Positions 1-10,927 of a DNA stretch of 64,000 bases are shown piece after piece. The notes under the pieces are model-generated. The model had not been told where the DNA came from. It saw only the letters and a program-made list of their open reading frames with translations, and ran no database searches. The DNA lies in contig SIJG01000041.1 of assembly GCA_023374025.1 (NCBI GenBank), forward strand, positions 953,001 through 1,017,000, given 5' to 3'. The DNA comes from Heterodera schachtii. Taxonomy: Eukaryota > Nematoda > Chromadorea > Rhabditida > Heteroderidae. The first letter of the stretch is position 1. Each line of letters starts with the position of its first letter. Both the position numbers and the translations under genes were made by a program.

Positions 1-3000
1 AGAAGACACCGACCTCACAAGGTGCAGGACAAACTCTGCCAGTAAATTCAGGGAAATTGTTCGTCTGCAGCAGTTGCTCCAGCGCTTGACGCCAATTGTT
101 CTTGAAGACGTAGTCATTCCATTTTGGAATAATATTGCCAAGAGGACATCCTTAATGTTCCGGTGAAAATGAATTCTACTGAAAATTGGCACTTTTAATT
201 ACCGGTGTTGCCCTGACAAAACGGGATGCCACAATCCATACAACGGGCGGCCTGCTCGCGAATGTTGGACCGAACCGATTGGTAATCTGTCACCTGAATA
301 ATAAGAGAAATCATGTCCAAATCGACAGAATTCAAAATGGGAAAGGGTTTCGATTAACGGACTTCTTCCCAATCTTTCAACCGCTGTTCGGGCGGTCGGT
401 AGATGACTTTTTGCCGCTTGTATTTGATGAAGCCGCGTTTCTTGTCGAGGTCCTCCTCCTCAGCCTTCATCGCCGCCACCACGAGATCTTCAATGTCTCG
501 GTTTTTCTTCGTCCCATTCTCGCCCGCAGTTGAGAGATCTTCAAACAAATTTTGCCAGCCATGCCATTAGACTATATTAATTATGTTTGACCAGATGGGT
601 CGTCCCCTGAGTCCAAGTCTGACAACTGCTCCATCTCCTCGTCCTCCTTCTCCGCATGCATGTCCTGAATGTCCTCAGTGGCCTCGAAGCCAACAAAATC
701 GACGTCGCGAAGTCCCTTGGAGAATTTGCGTCGTCGTTGATGGATAATCTGAAACAAAAGTGTTTTTTTAAATTTTCAGCTTTTAAAAATTAAGTGCAAA
801 AGTGTGAAAGGAAAGGAAAGTGTAAAAGAGAAAGAAAACAACCACCAAAAACTCTTTGGGAGGGGGCCAACCACCAAAATCCGTGCACATACACTTCGAC
901 GTCGCTTCTCCTGGTGCTTCCGCACTTGCTTCTGAATTCGTTCGTCCTGCAGCGAAATTTGCATGTCCATGGAATAGGCACGGTTTGTCCGCTTCAAAGT
1001 CAACAGTTCCAGAAACTCTTCGCTGACATTCTGCAACGATTTACAACACATTGTGAAGGAAGACGAACCACCACAAAACAAAGTGAAAGGAAAAGGAAAT
1101 AAAGAAAAAAAGGGCTTTTTCATCAATGGAAAAGGAAAAAGCGAAGAGAAAGAAAGAAAAGTGTGAGTGAAGAGGAGGAGGGGCGGATTTTAATGGCCAA
1201 ACTTAAGTTCATGAAAATGTTGTCATGTTTTTTTAATTTCAACATGTCAATTGGGAACGTATCATGGAATACGTGCCCCTTAAGAATGGACGTGCGTTTC
1301 CGTGCTGCTCCACTCACTTGCAATGTGTTGTTGGCCACTCTCAACCGCTGCTCCTCTCTGTCCAAGTTTTCCTTCTCTTCCCGCGCTTTTCTCTCCGCTT
1401 CTGCCTCTATCGCCATTTGGGCTAATGCCTTTTTGTAGTCCTTCGGGAAAATCTGGAAAAGCAAAATAGATTGTCCAATTTGTAAATCGTCAAACCCGAA
1501 CCTTAATGAATTTGGTCTTTTCCATCTGCCAAAGGTTCAAAATGCGCGTGCCAATTTTCGAGTCGGTTTCCTCGACGAATTCGCCGATGATTTGCTTCAT
1601 CCATTCAAAGTCGTCCTCGGTCGGTTCTTCCAGGTCGATGGTGGCCTGGTTCATCAACCGTTGAACATCGCCACTGTTAAAAGGTGAGCAAATGAATGAG
1701 TGTATTCGATGGACATGTGTCAGTCACTTCACCCCCCCCCCCCTCCGCCCCTTTCATTCTTTGCTTTAACCAATCCCTCCGTCATCGCTTAATTGTGTGT
1801 CCGCCAATCTTTGAATGTTTATCCAATTTAAGCAATCGTTATATAATTCTATTTTGTGCACAATGGCCCAATCCATAATCCGTCAACCTTTTGTCATTGT
1901 TTTGCTGTCATTCTGTGTTCTTCCCACTTTATGCAATTGGTACGACCCGGGAATGACAAGGCATTTCTTTTTCTATTTACGTAAGACTTTGCCCCAATAA
2001 AATGTTCTCTGGATAACAGAAGTTTGACCGGAAGTTATGCGACCAAAGGAAGCAACGAAACCGTCGCAACAGTGCTCAAGTTGATGAAGGTCGGACTTTT
2101 GGAAGGGTACGCCGTGAGACGCATCAAAATGTTCAACGACCGCGTGTTTCTGTCACGCTACAGACGGAGTTATTGGTTCGGGACGAGGTATTACGCTTTG
2201 GACAACAACTTTTTTCTTGACACTCGCGAAACTTGCGCCTATCGAATGGAGGAGGAAGAGCGGGACGGATTGGAATACGAAGAGAATGCGGACGAACCGG
2301 TGCTGGACATTGTTTACCAGTGAGTAGTTGTGTGCAATTTGAAGAGTGCAAAAAGAATGGACATTGAACGGAACACAGGTGCCAAAAGTATGCCCAGTTT
2401 TGCTGCGGATTGGATTGCTGCAACCGATTCTGACCAATGGGAACCGATCGCCATGGACCCAGGGCCAATACGCTCTCCACCCTCCTCCCCCCCCCCCTCC
2501 ATTTGGTAGTTGCCCTTTTGAGTGCTGTCTCTTCTCCACCACTCACTTATCATAAACAAATGCCAATCCGCCGCTCATCGCCGCCGCGAAGTTCCGCCCG
2601 ATGCTGTTCAGCACGATCACTCTTCCACTCGTCATGTACTCGCAGCCGTGGTCCCCAACCGCCTCAATCACCGCCGTGGCGCCCGAATTTCGCACTGCGA
2701 ATCGCTCTCCGCCGATTCCACGAAAGAAGGCAGTCCCTTTGAAGGAAATGTTCCGTCATTTTTGTTGTAAAATCATGCATTTCTTACCGGAAGTTGCTCC
2801 GTAAAGTGCCACATTTCCAATCAAAGTGTTCAGTTCAGAGGCATAGATCGAATTGCGGTAGGGGCGAATGACAATTTTGCCGCCGGACAAACACTAATTA
2901 AAAATAATTATTCAAAAACGGGGCATTTCACTAAAACCTTTCCAACGTAATCATTCGCTTCGCCCTCCAATCGAACAGTAATTCCATTCGCCAAAAAGGC

Positions 3001-6000
3001 ACAAAAACTTTGCCCTGCAGCACCAATTAGGTCCAACTCAAGACGATGCCCTTCCGGCAACCCATCCTCGCCAAAACGAACGGATATCTATAATTAACAA
3101 AAAAAAGCAATTAAAAAAGACAAATAGGCAACAATCACTTCGTAGCTAAGCCGGGCCCCAAATGTTCGGTTAATGTTCACAATTTGTTTACGTTCGATGC
3201 GCTTCTTCACGGCCGGACCGTCGAAGAATCCTTGCAATTCCTGCAATAATTTTAAGCAATTTTTAGTGTACATTTTGTACTTACATTCTTCAATAAATTG
3301 TTCTCCAAGTCGTTGATGGCATGAAATTGCTTGACGGCACCGCCTCGGGTGTTAATGTGTGGAAATTGCAAGGACACTTTGTGCAAAATCTGGCCAAACT
3401 CCAGAAGGGTTGCCTTTTTGTTCACCTGAATTACTCATCTTTCAGAAGAAATAAAAATATAGGTGACCAAATTCAATTAAATTTATACTTACAATTAGTA
3501 CTAAATAATTGAGTTTTGACTAATTATTAGTTTGTTTTCTTACCGGGTTAGGGTTGGCAAACAGCAAATCCACGCGTCCGACTGCGTCCGCCATTCTTCG
3601 AAGGCCGAGTTTGGCCAAAAAGTAGCGCACCTCCTCAGCAATCATGAACATGTAGTTAACCACATGTTCAGGTTTCCCGTCAAATTTGGCTCGTAAAATG
3701 GGGTCCTTTAAGGAATAAAATACTCACATGTTCATTTCTATGAATGTAAATGTTTACTTGAGTAGCAATTCCAACAGGGCACGTGTTCAGATGGCATTTG
3801 CGCATCATTGTACAGCCAAGCACAATCAGCGGAGCGGTGGACATGCCGAACTCGTCGGCACCCAACAGTGCGGCAATCATTACATCACGACCTAAAATAT
3901 GTAAAAAATGACTAATTGGTCATCCAAATCCAACCCCCCCCCCAATCCGTTCGCAGTCGCTCGCTTCACCTGTTCGGACTTGTCCATCCGCTTGCAAAAC
4001 AATTCGCGAACGGAGGTTGTTCATGGTGAGCACTTGATGCGTCTCGGCAACCCCCAACTCCCATGGCAACCCGGCATGTTTAATGCCCGTCCAACTGCTG
4101 GCGCCCGTGCCACCGTCGTGTCCAGAAATGGTCAAATGGTCGGCGCCTCCTTTGGCCACCCCGGCGGCCACAATTCCGACGCCTGCCTCGGAAACAAGCT
4201 TTACACTGACGCGCGCTTTGGGATTTGCACATTTCAGGTCATAGATCAGCTAAAAAACACATCGTTTTGTTTTGAAGATTCTTTTCACCTGAGCGAGGTC
4301 TTCGATGCTGTAAATGTCGTGGTGGGGCGGTGGTGAAATCAGTCCAACACCGGGCGTCGATTTGCGGGTCGCGGCAATTTCTTTTGTCACTTTGTGGCCG
4401 GGCAATTCGCCGCCTTCCCCGGGCTTCGCCCCTTGTGCCATTTTTATCTGCAGCTCATCCGCGTTGGCCAAATAAGCACTGTTGACGCCGAAACGGGCCG
4501 AAGCAACCTCAAAATAAGGATGGTGTTTATCGAATTGGGTGCTTTTCCCGTGTTCATCGCCCACCTGTTTTATGGCTGATCGGATGTTGTTGTCCTTTTC
4601 CTGGTCCTTCCGGTACCGTTCCGCTTTCTCGCCTCCTTCGCCGGTGTTCGATTTGGCTCCGATTCGGTTCATTGCAATGGCCAACGTCGTGTGCGCCTCC
4701 CAACTGATGGAGCCAAAAGACATCGCACCAGTGACGAAACGTTTGACAATTTCCGCGGCCGGCTCCACCTAAACAACATATATTATATGTTTTGTGAGAT
4801 CGGATGAATTGTCACAGCACCTCCTCCAATGGGATCTGCAACTTCACATTTGTTTTGATCTCCAATTGGCCTCGTAAAGTGCAGAGTCTTTGGGCCAAAT
4901 TCGACGCCCGTGAAAATTCCTGGTAACTTTTAGCGTCGTTCAGTCGCGCCGCCGCCTGCAGCTTGGCTATGTTCACGGGTTCGTTGACATGTTTTTCGCC
5001 CCCGTCACGCCAATGGTAAACGCCCGGACTGACCAACACTTTGCTGTCTCCTGCAGAGTGTTACGGTAATACAGTCATAGACAGAAAACTCTGAACAAAT
5101 TTGCTCACCATACAAATACAAGTCACTGTTCAGCACATTCGGATAGCCAATTCGGTGCCTTCGGCACGCCTCCATGGCCAACGTCTCGAAGTCGGCACCG
5201 CCCAAACGGGACACGGAATTGGTGAAGCACCTGAACACCGAAGAGAGAAGAAATAGCGACGAAAGCGAATGTTAATGAAAGACAAACAGACAGAGAGATA
5301 AATTACGAATCGTCGCAAAAGTTAAGTCGCGAAAAGTGCGTTGACCTGATGCTATTAAGTAATAATTGCTCAAAAATGTGCTCACTTGTCCACCACCTCT
5401 TGCGCGAGGCCGACAATTTCGAAGATTTGAGCACCCTGAAACGAAATTTTTGTTGGAACGATCCGTAAAAATTATTGTCTCGCCTTGTACGAGTGCAACG
5501 TGCTGATGCCCATTTTGGCCATCACTTTGTAAATGCCCCGCTCGATGCCCGCTTTGTACCCCTGGAACACATCGTCGTCCGTCAGAGACTTGTCGATGAG
5601 ACCCATGCTGCGCAGTCGGTAGCACGTCTCGTACACCATGTAAGGACAAACGGCATCCGCACCGTAACCGAGCAACACGCAAAAGTCGTGGACCTGGAAA
5701 ATGGAAAAACATTGATGGCCAAATCCTTAGGGACTGTATCATTTAGCAAATCACCTGCTTGACTTCCCCCGACTCCACAATTAATGCCACTCGCATTCGA
5801 AGTCGCTGTTTGATCAAACATTGGTGGACAGCACCGAGTGCAAGCACAGAACTGATCGGAACATTGTCCTTGTCCACCTATTTTTTCATTGTTCCGTAAA
5901 TGTGTCGTCGCCTTATTAAACCACCTGACGGTCGGATAGAATCAACACTTGAAAGCCATCCAACGCAGCTGAACACGCCTCACTGCAAATTCGGTCCAAC

Positions 6001-9000
6001 GCCGGGACAAGGCCGTGCTGCTCATGACGGGCCGGGTACACAATGTTGATCACCTGCGACCGCCAACCCTTCAGAGAGACACGCTTCAGCACCTAAAGCG
6101 CGCAAAAGTGGCGTCAACCAACTGAACGTCGGCCAATTTGGCAATGTAAATGCCTGCATGTCGACGAGAGAAAGCACGGGATGGTCGAGCAGAATGCGAC
6201 CTTCCAATTGGATTTCCGGTTCCAAAAGGTTCGACTCGGGACCAATTGGACAGCGGAGAGACATTACAACCTGAGAAATGGTCAAAAACATGTTCAAATC
6301 AGTCGAGATTAACCTTTTACCTGTTCCCGAAAGGGATCAATCGGAGGATTGGTGACTTGGGCGAACAATTGCTGGAAGTAGGAGAAGAGAAGGGGGCTGT
6401 AGTCGGACAGACAGGCAAGCGCAGCATCGTTTCCCATGGACCCGAGCGCCTCTTTCCTCTCCATAATCATCGGCACCAAAATTCTAGAGAAAGAAAAGTG
6501 CAATGCCACTGGGAAAGCAATCTCGACACTCGAGTAAATATTACAGGGAAAATGTGTCGGGAGTGTACGAAAACAGCGGCAGTCGTCGGTCCGAGTCGAG
6601 ATGGGTGTCTCGCAATTTGCCGTGCTCTTTCCCCGCGTCTCCCCCCGCCCTTTTGCCAATCAGTTTCAAGTGTTTCAATTGTCGTTTGATCAAATATTCG
6701 TTAGTGATTGCCCCGTGATTAAGCTTAATTGATGCAAATTTATTTTGCATTTGGTCGGTGAATCATTTAAATCCGACCACGTCGTCCTTCCGAATTTGGT
6801 CCAAATACATTCGGTTGACGGTCAGTCGTTTGTGATTACGCGAAAGTGCAATTCGCATCTTCAGCGACTCGTCCTCCTCGATCTTCCTCTCCTCCGTGTC
6901 CACCAACAACATCCGCCCCGGACGCAATCGGTCCTGGAAGAAAGAAGAGGAAGTTGTTGCATTTTCTTAATTGCCTCTCCCCCTCCCTGCACACTTCCTT
7001 AACTTTCTTCTCATTTTTCTCGTTAAAGTGTTGATGATTTGCCCCAACGGACATTTGCATTCCGTCCCGCCCCAATTAACTCAATTTAACAACGCATCCA
7101 CACATTTTTGCCATTTTCTTCTTTGTGCTTTGCATTCTGTTTGGCAGTGATTGACTACAACGTAAAAACCATGCCAAATCTTCCCGAGGGAAGTCATTCA
7201 TTAAATTTACAAAACTCAAAGTACACAAATTCAAAATTTTGGGCACGAAAAGGTTGTAATTAACAGAAAATGATCCCCTAGAGGATAAATAATATTGCCC
7301 GGGTGACCTTTTCTCCCCATCGTAAATAAGCAGTAAAAGCCCTCAACCAATTATTACTTTATGTTTTCGTAGAGCCCATAATTTGCCACGCATTTTCACA
7401 GTCTTTGCCACTTTTTTTGTTAGGTAACCGCTAATTTACTTTCTTTCACATTCCTTTTAAATATCCGTTCAAGGTTAGTTCACTGATAACACATTTTTCA
7501 TCTCCAATTTCTTAATTGACTAAATCCATGCTGCCGTCCAACAATACAACTTTGGCCATTTTGCTGTTATTTGCGCAAGTATGGGTTTTTATCTTTATTT
7601 TCTGGCTTATTAATCCAATAAAATAATTTCCCAGTGTGTCATGCTCTTCCACCAGTCGATGGTTAGCGGTGTTCCTCATCGATCAAAAACAACTGAAAAC
7701 GAACTCACTCTTGGATCATACCCAATGGCCAAACGGCCATACTTTCGTGAGCCTCTTCGATTCGGCAAACGTTTTTCTGGCGGATCAAACGGCGGCGGAG
7801 GATTTTTGATCAATCCGTTTCTCTACGAAGCATATCGAAGCGAAAACCCATTTGAAAAATGAAGGACGAAGGAACAAAATTCCACAACAAAAACCAACGA
7901 CGTTCTAGTGAAAATGCTGATAATGAGCAGTTGTAGACCGTTTCATTTTGTTTCCTTTTTGGCACGTCGTGAAAATCCCCCAATAAATTCGTTTATTTGG
8001 CATATTTCCTCTCCAATGGTCCGCAATCCCCTGGATTCCTTCCTAATGGACTTGGAGGAGTGACAAATTCAAATTCCTGTGGAAGTTGAGATGACAACGA
8101 AGCAGCGGTGGTTCCCTTTTCCTGCAGTTAAAACACTTTTGGATTACCAATTTCACACTTCAATGAGTACATATTTTCCACCATCACCAAATGCCATGTC
8201 AGATTGGAAAGTGCAACTGAGCATACGACCCGAATCGTTGAAAGGAAAATTCGAATGGGTGGTCAGAAACGGCCACTGTATATTATGTCAATTTGGCGAA
8301 CATTAGCCGATTTAAGTGCATTATGTCCGAGAAGGCGCCATTTGAGTGGCTGCATTTAAAAGTGCCAGTCAAGAAGAAAACTCGCCACTCAATTCCCAAT
8401 GCAAACATTTGTTATGTCGAAACTGAAAGTGCTCTCCTCCTCCGCCGACTTTTCTTCGTTCCTTTTTTTGGCCCTTCTCTTCGGTTTGATTTTTAAATAT
8501 TACGAATTTCGTTGTGTGACATGGTGTTCTGTATTCTTTTTCAGATTTCTCCTTCTCTCAGCCCACCATTCAACAAAAATCCATCCAGGAATTGTTGAAC
8601 ACGCCGACGTTCTTACCAACTGCCGAGAAACACGACTACTTCGTCGCCCCCTTTCTACAACAGCAGAAACAACGTTGGCTGTCCGTCCGACCCTTCCAAG
8701 AATTCAGAAGAAGTCCCCAAACGGCCGACCTTGGACTCCTGTTGCAATATTTGGACAACAAACGGAACGCTCCGTCGCTAATGGAAGACGAAGGAAATGG
8801 GAGACACGGCATAAGCGGGTCCCCTCTGGGCACAATGCGATTCGGAAAGCGAACGTTCAGCTCGCCATTGGGCACAATGCGATTTGGCAAAAGGGAATAC
8901 AACAAATCTCCGCTTGGCACAATGCGATTTGGGTGAGAAAAGTGACGACGAAACGGGGGAAGAAGAGAAGAGAGAGAAAGGACCAACCACAGAACAAATG

Positions 9001-10927
9001 CAATAACCCAACGATGATAATGTGCATTTGAACACCATTTGCAACAAGAAAGTTTCACACGTTTAATTAAAAGAGGCAACTCACGCGTTTGACGACTCCT
9101 TCCACGGGCAAGTCATTAACGCCGACCTCACTGGCCAAATAAATGTGCTCGTCCGCAGTCACACAATAACGGGCAGGACGAAGTCCGTTTCTGTCCAAAA
9201 TGGCACCAATGAAACGGCCATCGCTAAAGGCCAAAAGTGCTGAAAATGCATAGTGATTTCAATTAAACAAAAGAGGGCGTTGGAGAACGCACCCGGGCCA
9301 TCCCAAGGCTCCATTTGCATTGCTGCCCATCGGTAGAAGATGCGTTTTTCATGACTAAAGTAGGAATGAGTGTAATTTGTCCATTGGTCAACCAATTGCC
9401 CACCTCATGTCCTCGTCTTTCTCCCATGCCTCCGGCACCATCGTCATCGCAGCTTCGGGCAACGTCCGATTGCCTGCTCTGACGAGAAATTCGAGCACAT
9501 TGTCAAAACACCCTTAAACAATTCCATCGTGAGAGGCCACTTCATTGAAGTCACAGCCAATGAATGGCTCTCACCCGAATCGGTCATTTCATTTTCCACC
9601 ACAGGGTATAACTTGTTCAATTCCTCCTTGTACTCCCTGCTTCGCATTGTCCCCTCCCTGGCCTTCATAAAGTTGATGTTTCCTAAAATCAGTGTAAGTA
9701 AAGCTGTTACAAATACTATGATATGGGAAGAGAAATTAAAAGAATATGGCAATTTTAAAAGAATTTGCTGAATTTTCCTTTGTGCCGTGCCCACCTCTCA
9801 GAGTGTTGATTTCACCATTGTGCGCCACCATTCTGTTCGGTTGTGCCCTGCTCCAACTGGGGTAAGTATTTGTGGAGAAGCGGGAATGGACCATGGCCAA
9901 ATGAGTGACAAAGTCGGGGTTGCTCAGGTCGGCAAAGTAGCGAAAGAGCTGATGGGAGGTGAATTGGCCCTGAAAAATTACGTTATTAGAATAAGAGAAA
10001 ATGGTAAAAAGTCAATTTTGGTGAGTCTCCGCAGTGTTTTGTTTTCCTTGTCCCCCTCCGTTTTGTGACTTTGTAAACGATCGTCGAAGCGGACAGTGAG
10101 ACGACGTAGCAGGACAAAGCCTGCTGAACCATTCGAACCACCGTCTGTTTCCGCAGCAGATAAATGGCACGGTCAAATTGAGTTCGATCTCCGGCATAAT
10201 CTGCGGTTAGGAACACCTGAACATTGTCGGGGTGAAGAAGGGTATCGGTTTCGGTCTGTTGCTTGCTTACCTGTCTCATCAACGGCTCCGTCTTTTTGGC
10301 CTCGGCCCCCAAACAGTCCGAGTTAACTTTGAGCTTACGCCACGTGATCAGTTTCAGCTCACAGCCACGTGCCAACTCCAAGAACGCCTCTTTTGCTTGT
10401 TTGTATGATTCACGGCTCAGAAAAAGGATGCCCGTGGCGTAATGACCGATGGGGGGCAAGTCAATGTTGAAACTATGTAAAAAAGGGGGACAGTGAGTTG
10501 CGATGGGACACTTTGACCACCTTTTCTTCAGCTCGTCCCTGTACAGTTTGTCCGGAATTGCGGTCATAACGCCAGCGCCATCGCCAGAATCATCGTCACA
10601 GAAACAGGCGCCTCGGTGCACTGAAATTTGAATTGATTCAGAAAATATCTATGGACAGTGGGAAGGGGGATTTCAGTAGAAGATAACTTACCCATCCGTT
10701 CGAGCATCACTCGACCCTCCTGCAGTATCTGAACAGTTTGAATTATTTTTTTCAAATTGTTTCATTTATTCTCTCCAAATGCCTTTCAAATGGTCTCTCA
10801 CTTTATGCGTCGGAATGCCTCTAACGCTCGCACAAAATCCGACGCCACATGCATCTTTTTCAAGCTGAGGCCTCCACAGGGACTGCGTGGAAAGCTCATC
10901 GAATTGTTTTTGGCTGATCAGCACCAT
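1..10927 (-). CDS. Glutamate synthase (NADH-GOGAT), fused large+small domains, 3' end off window
   Basis: Makes glutamate from glutamine and 2-oxoglutarate. I could join about 36 exons on the minus strand: 10802-10927, 10692-10728, 10518-10620, 10271-10472, 10070-10216, 9795-9969, 9575-9682, 9404-9512, 9293-9354, 9085-9239, ~6766-6933, ~6545-6624, 6321-6483, 6154-6270, 5925-6092, 5755-5877, 5484-5693, 5386-5435, 5109-5230, 4821-5050, 4289-4768, 3970-4249, 3758-3891, 3544-3705, 3285-3425, 3139-3240, 2938-3087, 2788-2893, 2547-2736, 1502-1673, 1318-1452, 893-1030, 592-748, 363-538, 203-293, 1-150. Order seen: glutaminase domain with KDACGVGF and RMVHRGAC, FMN domain with GHDGGTGAS, the 3Fe-4S motif [12 protein letters not shown], the C-terminal [20 protein letters not shown] region, then the small-subunit start with CMDCGIPFC and GRVCPAPCE. 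The FAD/NAD part is cut by the window edge. Start chosen as MVLISQ at 10927, leaving a short propeptide before the catalytic Cys. Two introns have GC donors. Family certain; a few junctions (around 6624-6766) approximate. Confidence 0.95.
1863..2433 (+). CDS. Secreted CX-module protein nested in a GOGAT intron
   Basis: Small nematode-type secreted protein. It begins with a signal peptide ([20 protein letters not shown]). The second exon ends at 2319 and carries [14 protein letters not shown], then a Cys. The last exon, 2379-2433, reads [17 protein letters not shown] and stops. The aromatic YWFGTRYY block followed by a terminal FCCG..CC cluster is the pattern I associate with the nematode CX module; its function is unknown to me. 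The 2320-2378 intron joins in frame. The first intron is ambiguous: the best-looking donor near 1975 gives a stop, whereas a GC donor in AAG|GCATTT near 1962 with the acceptor before 2021 keeps frame. The whole gene lies inside the GOGAT intron 1674-2546 on the opposite strand. Confidence 0.7.
7528..7862 (+). CDS. FMRFamide-like neuropeptide precursor, single EPLRFG peptide
   Basis: Secreted neuropeptide precursor of about 93 residues. Exon 1 is 7528-7578 and exon 2 is 7635-7862, joined in phase 0 by a GT-AG intron. The N terminus [20 protein letters not shown] is a signal peptide. One RFamide unit is visible: [14 protein letters not shown], predicted to give amidated PYFREPLRF. The tail is Gly/Asn-rich without further amidation sites. 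Known nematode peptides ending in EPIRFG (flp-2) and RPLRFG (flp-21) are the nearest I can recall, so subfamily assignment is open. The gene sits within the 6934-9084 GOGAT intron on the opposite strand, about 0.5 kb before an flp-3-like gene. Confidence 0.8.
7982..7987 (+). promoter_or_regulatory. Candidate polyadenylation signal AATAAA
   Basis: AATAAA lies about 120 nt after the stop codon of the EPLRFG peptide gene, a reasonable 3' UTR length for a nematode gene. No transcript evidence is available. Confidence 0.4.
8399..8936 (+). CDS. flp-3: flp-3-like FMRFamide-like peptide precursor
   Basis: Neuropeptide precursor. Exon 1 runs from ATG at 8399 or 8414 to 8483, and exon 2 is 8545-8936. 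The N terminus is hydrophobic ([11 protein letters not shown]), consistent with a signal peptide. The C-terminal third carries three SPLGTMRFG units in tandem: one after GRHGISG, then KR-TFS, then KR-EYNK. The last unit ends at RFG directly before the stop, so no C-terminal dibasic site is needed. SPLGTMRFG is the hallmark C. elegans flp-3 peptide. C. elegans flp-3 has more copies, so this precursor is reduced. It is nested in the same GOGAT intron as the EPLRFG precursor. Confidence 0.9.

Noticed and set aside
8636..9079. 147-codon minus-strand frame over flp-3
   Set aside because: Antisense shadow of the flp-3 exon. The plus-strand reading has signal peptide and RFamide repeats.
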